NCBI GenBank assembly: GCA_003158505.1
Contig: PMJK01000101.1
Span: forward strand, 2,227 to 14,434
Length of the DNA: 12,208 bases
DNA from: Holophagaceae bacterium
Lineage (GTDB): Bacteria; Acidobacteriota; Holophagae; Holophagales; Holophagaceae
Reading direction: 5' to 3'
Shown: positions 1-7,100 of the stretch, piece after piece
How the letters are laid out: the number at the start of each line of letters is the position of its first letter
Position numbering within the stretch: position 1 is the stretch's first letter
Made by a program: the position numbers and the translations under genes
Notes under the pieces: generated by a model
The model's database searches: none
The model's input: the letters and a program-made list of their open reading frames with translations, nothing else
Told to the model about the DNA's origin: nothing

Positions 1-300
1 CTTGTACATGTTCGGAATCATCAGGAGGAGGCCCTGGGACGCCGTGAAGGTCGTCGTGAGGCTGCCGGCCTGGAGAGAGCCGTGGACGGCACCGGCGGCG
101 CCCCCCTCGGACTGCATCTCGATCACCGAGGGAATGGTCTTCCAGACGTTGGTCTTGCCCTGGGAGCTCCACTCGTCCGCCCATTCGCCCATGTTCGAGG
201 AGGGCGTGATGGGATAGATGGCGATCACTTCGCTGAGGCGATGGGCGACCGAGGCGGTGGCCTCGTTTCCATCGAGGGTCTTTATCGCTCGTGGGCTCAT
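1..300 (-). CDS. nifJ: Pyruvate:ferredoxin (flavodoxin) oxidoreductase, N-terminal part, runs off left edge
   Basis: This is the first 100 codons of a homodimeric-type PFOR, a cytoplasmic thiamine-diphosphate/[4Fe-4S] enzyme that converts pyruvate and CoA to acetyl-CoA and CO2 while reducing ferredoxin or flavodoxin. The reading frame stays open to base 1, so most of the protein (family length about 1,170-1,200 residues) lies outside the window. Seen directly: the N-terminal pyrimidine-binding domain signature YPITPSSNMGEWADEW at residues 29-44, where the Thr (T32) is the conserved substrate-pocket threonine of the family, and the EMQSEGGAAGAVHG stretch at 61-74, where E65 fits the glutamate that activates thiamine diphosphate. 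The ATG at 298-300 is preceded by GGAAGGAG about 7 bases upstream. It lies 115 bp downstream of the hemerythrin-Nfn fusion on the same strand, which suggests joint expression. Assignment is firm; the symbol could equally be por. Confidence 0.93.
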   Translation of the reverse strand, partial: MSPRAIKTLDGNEATASVAHRLSEVIAIYPITPSSNMGEWADEWSSQGKTNVWKTIPSVIEMQSEGGAAGAVHGSLQAGSLTTTFTASQGLLLMIPNMYK

Positions 301-415
301 GGTTCACTCCTTCCGGAGGCCCCAGGGACCTTCCGGCAACGGGTATCAGGACGGGAATCGCACCAGCAACATCATACAAGATGGTTGGGTCAAATTGGTC
401 ACAAAGGTCAGGTGG
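301..415 (-). other. Spacer between the Nfn fusion and PFOR
   Basis: This 115-bp gap holds no gene. Read on the minus strand it contains a good -10-like hexamer TATGAT (371-376), but the nearest good -35-like hexamer, TTGACC (388-393), is only 11 bases away. A separate PFOR promoter is therefore possible but not supported. GGTCA occurs three times on the plus strand (397-401, 406-410, 414-418). The PFOR ribosome binding site lies at about 307-314. Confidence 0.5.
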
Positions 416-425
416 TCAGACCACC
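411..425. repeat. 7-bp perfect inverted repeat over the stop codon of the Nfn fusion
   Basis: GGTGGTC, one base, then GACCACC. It spans the TGA of the hemerythrin-Nfn gene (416-418 on the plus strand). As minus-strand RNA it can fold as GGTGG-TCTGA-CCACC. There is no U-tract after it, so it is at best a weak processing or stability hairpin and may be chance. Confidence 0.3.
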
Positions 426-3193
426 GGCTGAGCCTCACCCGTGAGCCGCTGATGGATGGCTGCTGCAGCGCGGCGGCCCTGACCCATGGCCAGGATGACC
501 GTGGCTCCGCCCGTGATGACATCGCCCCCGGCGAAGACGCCCGGGAGGGAGGTCTCGCCCGTGCTCTCGTCGACCACGACGACACCGCCCTTGAGGGTCC
601 GGAGTCCCTTGTCAGTCATCGCGAGGAGGGGATTCACGTCGAAGCCCAGCGCCACCACCAGGGTCTCGCAGGGGATCATGATCCGCTCGTCGGTCATCTT
701 GGGGCTGCGGCGGCCGTCCGGGCCGGGTTCGCCCAGTTCCATGACGGCGCATTCGGCATGGGTCATCCAGCCCTTTTCGTTCCCGTGCAGCTGGACCGGG
801 GTGGTGAGGAACTTGAACTCGACGCCTTCCTCGTGCGCGTGCTCCAGTTCCTCCTTGCGGGCGGTGGACTCCTTGACGGTGCGGCGGTAGACCACGGTCA
901 CATGCTCGGCGCCCATGCGGCGGGCAGCCCGGGCGGCATCCATGGCGGTATTGCCGGCCCCCACGATGATCACGTTCTTCCCGATGGTCACGGGGGTGCC
1001 GTATTCGGGGAAGAGGTCGGCGCGCATGAGGTTGATGCGGGTGAGGAACTCGTTGGCGGTGTAGACGCCTTTGAACTCCTCGCCGGGGATGCCCATCATC
1101 TTGGGCAGGCCGGCGCCGGTGCCCATGAAGAGGGCGTCGTTCTCCTTGCGGAGGTCCTCCAGGGTCATGCTGCGGCCCACCAGGGTGTTCATGACGAACT
1201 TCACGCCCAAGCCCCGCAGAGTGGACACTTCCTGGTCCACGATGCTGTTGGGCAGGCGGAACTCGGGGATGCCATAGAGCATCACGCCACCGGGCTTGTG
1301 CAGGGCGTCATAGACGGTGACCTGGTGGCCCTTCTTGACGAGCTCGCCGGCGACCGTGAGGCCCGCGGGACCGGCGCCGATGACGGCGACCTTCTTGCCC
1401 GTGGGAGGTGCGACCGGAGGCAGTTCGCTGGAGCCCAGCATGGAATCGGCGGCGAAGCGCTCCAGGCGGCCGATGGAGACAGGATCCCCCTTGATGCCCA
1501 CCACGCACTTGATCTCGCACTGCTTCTCCTGCGGGCAGACCCGGCCGCAGACGGAGCCCAGCGACGAACTCTGCTTGATGACCCGTGCGGCGCCCTGGGG
1601 ATCGTCCTGCACGATCTTCAGCAGGAAGGCCGGGATGTCGATGCTCACCGGACAGCCATCGATGCAGGCCGGGTGCTTGCACATGATGCAGCGGGCGGCT
1701 TCCAGCTTGGCCTGCTCGGGTGACAGACCCAGGCTCACCTCGTCGAAGTTGCAGACCCGCAGCTCCGGCGGCTGGCAGGCCATCTCCTGGCGGGGAATCT
1801 TCATCTTCTGGCTGGGCTTGAGGGTGCCCAGATCCATGTTCTTCCAGTCCAGGTCGGTGACGGGCTCGTTGAGGTACTTGGAGTAGTCCACGGGCCCGGT
1901 GGCGGCTACGCGGCCGATCTTGCACTCGGAGGGGTCGCAGACTTCCTTCTCCTCCGTTTTGTACCAGTCCTGGCGATTGCGGAGCATGTCGAAGTCCACC
2001 TTGTGGCCGTCGAAGTCAGGTCCGTCGAAGCAGGCGAACTTGACCTCGCCGCCCACGCTGACGCGGCAGCCGCCGCACATGCCCGTGCCGTCGACCATGA
2101 TGGCGTTCAGGCTGACCAGGGTGAAGATGCCATGGGGTTTCGTGAGGTTGGCGACGGCGCGCATCATGGGCAGGGGGCCCACGGCCACGACCTGGGCTAC
2201 GGTTTCGCGAGCGATGATGTCCTTCAGGGCGTCCGTGACCAGGCCCTTCCGGCCCAGGGTGCCGTCATCGGTGGTGACGATCAGTTCGGCGGAAGCCGCA
2301 CCCAGCTCATCGGCCAGCAGCACGCGCTCCTTGCTGCGGCCGCCCAGGATGGTGATGACGCGCCGGCCCTTGGCATGGAGCTCCTCGGCCGCCGGAAGGA
2401 TGGCCGCGCTGCCATAACCGCCCGCCATCAGCACGATGGTTCCTTCTTCCACCAATTCGGTCGGCGTTCCCATGGGCCCGGCCACGGCGAATAGCCGGTC
2501 GCCTGCATAGAGTTTGCCCATGGCCTGGGTGGTGGCGCCCACCTCCTGCATGATGAAGTGGATGTAGCCCTTCCGGGCATCGCCGCCGGCCAGGGTGAGG
2601 GGAATGCGCTCGCTCTCGGGGAAGGGGGCCACCATGAAGAACTGGCCAGGCTTGCGGCCCCGGGCCACCTGGGGCGCCTGCACGATGAAGGACCAGGTCT
2701 CGGGGGCGATCAGCTTCTTCTCCAGGATCAGATAGCCGTCCTGGGTTTCATCATCGGACCAGTACAGCGACTTGCCCTTGAGGAGGGGCAGCATTAGCTT
2801 CTCCTCGGCCTCGATGTGGTCGCGAATGAGGTCCACCAGGCGCTGACCCAGCAGGGTGAGCGATCGGGGGGCCCGTACTTGGCCTTCGTTGATCTCGGTG
2901 AGCAGCTGCAGGGTCAGGTCCCACATCTGGCGGTGGTCTTCAAAGAGACGCTGGTAGAGGGCCTCCGCGCCGATCTCTTCCAGCAGCGGGAACAACTCGC
3001 GCTCCTCCGCTTCGTTGTGGGGGCGCAGCACCTCGTAGATCCACTTGGCTCCGCGGTCCACTTCCTGCCAGTCGGCGGCCCCGAGGGCCTCGGCCATGCG
3101 CGTGAGCCGGCTTTGCGCCTCTTCGTGGGTGGCGTGCCAATTGGGGGTGGGCAGCTTGTCGGAGCTGATCAGCTGTGGGGCCGGGTTGGACAT
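416..3193 (-). CDS. Hemerythrin-NfnA-NfnB fusion: NADH-dependent ferredoxin:NADP+ oxidoreductase-like flavoprotein
   Basis: A 925-residue cytoplasmic protein in three parts. Residues 1-145 form a hemerythrin/HHE four-helix domain with a full di-iron ligand set visible: H20/H23, H59-x3-E63, H87 and H126-x3-E130. Residues 151-415 resemble NfnA (also called SudB or DHODB electron-transfer subunit): FAD-contact RIPLTL at 196-201, nucleotide-binding GGYGSAAIL at 258-266, and a [2Fe-2S] ligand set D368, C373, C376, C388, spaced as in the unusual Asp-Cys3 cluster of NfnAB. Residues 465-925 resemble NfnB/GltD: cysteines 502, 505, 510, 514 and 549, 553, 559, 563 for two [4Fe-4S] clusters, FAD motif VIGAGPAG at 604-611, NADPH motif VGAGNTAMDAA at 744-754 with following YRRT, and C-terminal GVFAGGD at 885-891. 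Known NfnAB bifurcates electrons between reduced ferredoxin, NADH and NADP+. Annotation pipelines often name such fusions dihydroorotate dehydrogenase B/glutamate synthase small subunit, but no catalytic DHOD or glutamine domain is present. The start ATG has GGAGG 5 bases upstream. It precedes PFOR, a source of reduced ferredoxin. The role of the hemerythrin part (O2 sensing, scavenging or iron) is inference. Confidence 0.9.
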   Translation of the reverse strand: MSNPAPQLISSDKLPTPNWHATHEEAQSRLTRMAEALGAADWQEVDRGAKWIYEVLRPHNEAEERELFPLLEEIGAEALYQRLFEDHRQMWDLTLQLLTEINEGQVRAPRSLTLLGQRLVDLIRDHIEAEEKLMLPLLKGKSLYWSDDETQDGYLILEKKLIAPETWSFIVQAPQVARGRKPGQFFMVAPFPESERIPLTLAGGDARKGYIHFIMQEVGATTQAMGKLYAGDRLFAVAGPMGTPTELVEEGTIVLMAGGYGSAAILPAAEELHAKGRRVITILGGRSKERVLLADELGAASAELIVTTDDGTLGRKGLVTDALKDIIARETVAQVVAVGPLPMMRAVANLTKPHGIFTLVSLNAIMVDGTGMCGGCRVSVGGEVKFACFDGPDFDGHKVDFDMLRNRQDWYKTEEKEVCDPSECKIGRVAATGPVDYSKYLNEPVTDLDWKNMDLGTLKPSQKMKIPRQEMACQPPELRVCNFDEVSLGLSPEQAKLEAARCIMCKHPACIDGCPVSIDIPAFLLKIVQDDPQGAARVIKQSSSLGSVCGRVCPQEKQCEIKCVVGIKGDPVSIGRLERFAADSMLGSSELPPVAPPTGKKVAVIGAGPAGLTVAGELVKKGHQVTVYDALHKPGGVMLYGIPEFRLPNSIVDQEVSTLRGLGVKFVMNTLVGRSMTLEDLRKENDALFMGTGAGLPKMMGIPGEEFKGVYTANEFLTRINLMRADLFPEYGTPVTIGKNVIIVGAGNTAMDAARAARRMGAEHVTVVYRRTVKESTARKEELEHAHEEGVEFKFLTTPVQLHGNEKGWMTHAECAVMELGEPGPDGRRSPKMTDERIMIPCETLVVALGFDVNPLLAMTDKGLRTLKGGVVVVDESTGETSLPGVFAGGDVITGGATVILAMGQGRRAAAAIHQRLTGEAQPVV

Positions 3194-3537
3194 GAATGCC
3201 TCCAGATCCGATCAGTCTGAGGGGTTCGAGGGCTGTTTTCTCTGTCTAAAAACCTAAATGGGACCAGTTGTGATCAATGGCACAGAACGCTGTTATCGCA
3301 AGAACTTAGCGAGCTTTTTAATATGCCAGGATGCTTGTTTGATTCTAGACACTACCCCTGATTCCAGGGGAGGTTCCGCCCTGGGTGGACCCGGCCCCGA
3401 GCCGGTAAGGGTGTCTGCCGGAATCTGTCCGGGGCAGGTCTGTCCTGAACTCCTTGTTCGAGGTAGCTGGAGTGAGCGGGACCCGGAGGCCCCGGAACCC
3501 TCACTGCGGTAGGGTGGAGGTTGCCGGAGGCCGTGCT
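3194..3537. other. Divergent intergenic region
   Basis: About 340 bp between the outward-reading fusion gene (minus) and the small ORF (plus). The part at 3230-3350 is clearly more AT-rich than its surroundings and probably holds the promoters. It includes TTTTTAATAT at 3315-3324 and the CRP/FNR-like palindrome at 3269-3284. The part at 3360-3410 is GC-rich with two short hairpins: CCAGGG (3364-3369) with CCCTGG (3379-3384), and CCGGC (3391-3395) with GCCGG (3401-3405). I could not fix a -35/-10 pair with confidence on either strand. Longer in-frame starts for the plus ORF exist at TTG 3454 and GTG 3514. Confidence 0.5.
3269..3284. promoter_or_regulatory. CRP/FNR-family-like palindrome
   Basis: TGTGA-N6-GCACA, one base away from the consensus CRP-type palindrome TGTGA-N6-TCACA. 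It lies 76-91 bp upstream of the start codon of the hemerythrin-Nfn fusion in AT-rich DNA. CRP/FNR-family regulators often control anaerobic redox genes. The match is by eye, and no regulator gene is in the window. Confidence 0.35.
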
Positions 3538-3984
3538 TTGGATCTGCTCGACGATTTCCTGCCCTATGCCCAGGGTTGCCTCAAACACCCTTCTGAACGG
3601 GTCCGCCTGGCTGCCATCCTCACCCAGTGGACGGCCCAGTGGCGGGGGAAACACCGGGTCTTCGACTGCGCCCGCAGCCACCACGGCGCCTTCTTCCACT
3701 TCAATCAGCTCCTGGACGGGAAGTGGGTCCAGGCCTTCACTTTCGTGGCCACGAAGCGCGAAGGCGTCTGCCTGCGGGGGCCCGAACAGGACCGCGCTCG
3801 CAAGTCCCACAAGTTTCGCCACAATCCCCTGAACGCCGCCCCATTGGATGCCCTCTTCGAGGCCTGGTCCCAGCATCCCGAAGGCCGGCCCGCGGGGCAT
3901 GCCGTGGAGTTCTTCCTGGAAGAGACCCCGGACGAGGTCTGGGCGGCCTGCCTGGCCGAAGCGCTCCAGCACCTGGGAGCCTAG
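3538..3984 (+). CDS. Small soluble protein of unknown function
   Basis: I do not recognise this family. From TTG 3538, preceded by GGAGG with 7-base spacing, it encodes 148 residues; TTG 3454 and GTG 3514 are alternative in-frame starts with weaker ribosome sites. The N-terminal extension they would add (GTRRPRNPHCGR) looks non-coding, which favours the inner start. The protein has no signal peptide or membrane segment. It is rich in aromatic residues and His (ARSHHGAFFHFNQLLDG, then RKSHKFRHN) and ends in an acidic helical segment (FFLEETPDEVWAACLAEALQHLG). The body reads like real coding sequence, with G/C-rich third positions and a sensible amino acid mix, unlike the overlapping minus-strand frame. 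It stands alone: the upstream gene is divergent, and the downstream lipoprotein begins 129 bp later on the same strand with AT-rich DNA between. No motif supports a function. Confidence 0.65.
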   Translation: MDLLDDFLPYAQGCLKHPSERVRLAAILTQWTAQWRGKHRVFDCARSHHGAFFHFNQLLDGKWVQAFTFVATKREGVCLRGPEQDRARKSHKFRHNPLNAAPLDALFEAWSQHPEGRPAGHAVEFFLEETPDEVWAACLAEALQHLGA

Positions 3985-4113
3985 GGCCTGACTGAACCTT
4001 CAACCAGCTCATGAAATTACCCATCATTAACGATAGGTTCCCTATGTGCCGATTCTATTGCCTATGTGATGCTGTTTAGGATGGAACGCAAATTATCAGC
4101 TATGGGGTCGTTT
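3985..4113 (+). promoter_or_regulatory. AT-rich leader of the PKD lipoprotein gene with operator-like repeats
   Basis: No gene is seen if the lipoprotein starts at ATG 4114. The DNA shows a direct repeat CCTATGTG at 4041-4048 and 4061-4068, exactly 20 bp apart (about two helical turns). It also has a short inverted repeat ATAGG-TTC-CCTAT at 4033-4045. This is the kind of layout expected of a regulator binding site near a promoter, but I cannot assign convincing -35 and -10 boxes. Confidence 0.35.
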
Positions 4114-7100
4114 ATGAGCCGAAGGTATCACGCAACGCTCAGCGCCGTGTTTTGTGCCTCCTTGCTTACCCTGTTCGGGTGCGGCGGCGGGGGCTCTTCC
4201 ACCTCGGGCAGCAGCCTTCCCGTGACCAGCCTGCCACCCACAGTGGCGTTCACCGGCTGGACTCCGAATGATGCCCAGCTCACCCAGTACAGTTCCTATA
4301 CCTTCAACGCCTCCGCGACGGACCCCAATATCGGGGGCGCCATTGCTGAGTTCGATTGGAATTTCGGCGACGGGACCACCAAGGTGGTACTGGCCAACGG
4401 CAAAGCCACCAACTCTTATCCCTACTCATACACAACCAGCGGGACCTACACGTTGAGCGTGGTGGCCAAGAACGCCGCTGGCCTCTCGTCCACTCCGGCG
4501 ACCCGTTCCATCACCGTGGCGGCCGCGGCCTCGCCCCTCGCGGTGTCCTTCTCGACCCCTGCGGCTCCCGTCACCGTCAACCCCGCCATCGGCGGGAGCG
4601 TGACGGTGACCTTCGCCGTCCAGGTGGTGAATACGGGCACTGGAACCATCAGCGCCAGTGGGGTCGTCCTGAATCCCGGCGATGCCGCTGCCACCGTGGG
4701 CATTCCCACGGACATGGGCGGCGGCGTTTGGAACATCGTGGTGACCTACCCTGCGGCCGCCACCATCGGCGTCCGCACCGACACGCCCACTATTCAGGTC
4801 CAGGACTCGAACGGGATCAGCAGTACCCTCGTGACTGGCCCGGCCATCACCGTCAACACGGTCTCCACCGTGGACAACGCGCCGGTGATCACCCTGGTGG
4901 CCACCCCGGTGATCTCGGCGGGGACCAACGCCACCTACCAGAACGTGCCCATCGCCTTCGTGGCCACGGCCACGGATCCGGATGGCGACACGCTCACCTA
5001 CACCTGGACCTTCGGGGACGGCGGCAAGGGGGACGTGACGGCGACCCAGGCGGCCTCAGCCCTCAACCAGACCCACACCTTCGCGGCCGCCAACGTCTAT
5101 CCCGTAACATTCACGGCCGACGACGGCCGGGGCGTGGCGGGCGTTAGCGTCAAGTCCATCACCCTGAACCTGAACATCCTGGCCAACGGCCCGCCTACGG
5201 TAACCATGGGCTGGACGGACCCGGTCGGCAATGTGAGTTCCTTGAATACCTATGCCAACGTGCCCCTGACCTTCACGGCCACGGACACGGATCCCAATGG
5301 GGACCCGGTCGCCCTCTCCTGGAATTTCGGGGACGGCTCGGCCCTGGTGACCGGCCAGACCACCGTCGTCCACAGCTTCGCCGCCGTGGGCGCCACCACC
5401 GTGCAGGTCACTGCCACGGACGGGAAGGGCGGTGTGACCACCAAGTCCGCCACCCTCAACGTCCAGCAGAACCACGCACCGGTGGCCCAGGTGACCACGG
5501 CTGTGGCGAATCTTCTCCAGAACAAGTCCTACACCTTCACGGCCTCAGCCACGGACCCCGATGCCGGGGACACCATCGCCCTCTACAACTGGAACTTCGG
5601 CGACGGCACGCCCATCGTCTCTTCCACCACCAACACCCAGCCCCACACCTACGCCTCCACCTACCTGGGGAGCGCCTCGGTGTCCGTGTCGGCCATGGAC
5701 AACCACGGCAGCACGGGCAACTTTAGTCCCGCCGCCGTGTTCACGGTGGTGACGACCCCGCTGCCCACGGGGGCCTTCGTGACCCCATCGGGGGCAGCCA
5801 CATACAACACCGAGCTGGGCGCCGTGGGCGTGGCCGTCACCTACGTCGTGTCCATGACCAATCCCAACGGGACCGGATTCCTGCCTCTGTCTTCGCTCAC
5901 CTTCTACCCGGGCGAAAGCGCGGCCACCCTTCTGAGCGCCACGGCCAACGGCAATGGCACCTATACCTACCAGGTCCGGTACGCCCCGGCCGGGACGGCG
6001 ACCAGCCGCACACTGACGCCCACCCTCGTGGCCACGGACCTCCAGGGCATCACCGGCCTGGCGCAGGCGGGCGGCCCCGTCACCATCAACACCCAGGCCG
6101 TGAACCACCCGCCCCAGAGCACCTTCACGTCTACTTCAACGCCGTCCGCCGGCACCAACGCCAGCTGGCAGGGCGTAGCCTTCACCTTCGCGGGCACCGC
6201 CACGGACCCGGACAGCGACGCCATGACCTATGCCATCGCCTTCGGCGACACCGGGGGCGCGGGGAACGTCGCGACGACGCCGGTCCCGGCCAGCGGCGCT
6301 ATCAGCGCCACCCACACCTACATGACCTCGGGCATCTACTCGGCCGTCCTGACAGTGAGCGACGGTCGCACCAATGGCACCGTGACCATCACCCTGAACA
6401 TGAACATCCAGGCCAACGCGGCCCCCACCGTGACCGCCACTGTGGCAGACACCTTCGGCAATCCGGTCACCGCGAACACCTATGCCAACGTGCCCCTGAC
6501 CTTCACGGCGGTCCCTGCGGATCCCAACGGCGATACCGTCACCCTCACCTGGAACTTCGGCGACGGCACGCCCACCGTGACGGGGACCGGCCTGGTTCAG
6601 ACGCACACCTTCATTGCCACCGGGTCCATTCCTGTGGTGGTGACTGCCGATGACGGCAAGGGCAACGCTGGCACCACACCCACCTGGGCCAAGACCTTGA
6701 ACGTCCAGGCCAACCACGCGCCCGTGGCCAAGGTGACCACCGCCGCGGCCACCCTGGACATGAACAAGAGCTACACCTTCACGGCCTCCGGCACGGACGC
6801 GGATGCCGGGGACACCATCGACCACTACATTTGGAGCTTTGGGGACGGCAGCACCACGGGGCTCACCTCTGCCGGAGGCGCCACCACCAGCACCACCCAT
6901 GTCTATGCCGCGGCGGGCACCTACGCCGTGAGCGTGAGCGCCATGGACAACCACGGCTCCACGGGCAACTACAGCCCCGCGGTGAACTTCACCCTGGCGA
7001 CTTCCACCAATCCCGTGGTGACCTTCACCAGCCCCGCGGCGACCCTCAGCCTCAATGCCGGCACCACCGTCAACCAGGACATCCTGTTCACGGTGACCAA

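Noticed and set aside
371..393. A promoter for PFOR from TTGACC and TATGAT on the minus strand
   Set aside because: Both hexamers look good, but the spacer is only 11 bp, far below the usual 16-18.
218..1723. A 501-codon open frame on the plus strand
   Set aside because: It is antisense to the Nfn fusion and the PFOR start, which carry intact cofactor motifs. The plus-strand translation is His/Gly/Asp-rich with no recognisable domain.
416..1810. Calling the C-terminal part glutamate synthase small subunit or the middle part dihydroorotate dehydrogenase
   Set aside because: The order, the Asp-Cys3 [2Fe-2S] ligands and the one-chain arrangement fit NfnAB. No large GltB-like or dihydroorotate-oxidising catalytic domain is present.
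3364..3405. A riboswitch or structured RNA in the two GC-rich hairpins before the small ORF
   Set aside because: The stems are only 5-6 bp and I could not match the core of any known riboswitch class. No terminator or clear sequestered ribosome site follows.
3352..3972. A 206-codon open frame on the minus strand
   Set aside because: It overlaps the 3538-3984 ORF on the other strand. The plus-strand frame has the better ribosome site and more protein-like composition; the minus frame runs through the GC-rich intergenic hairpins. Some doubt remains.
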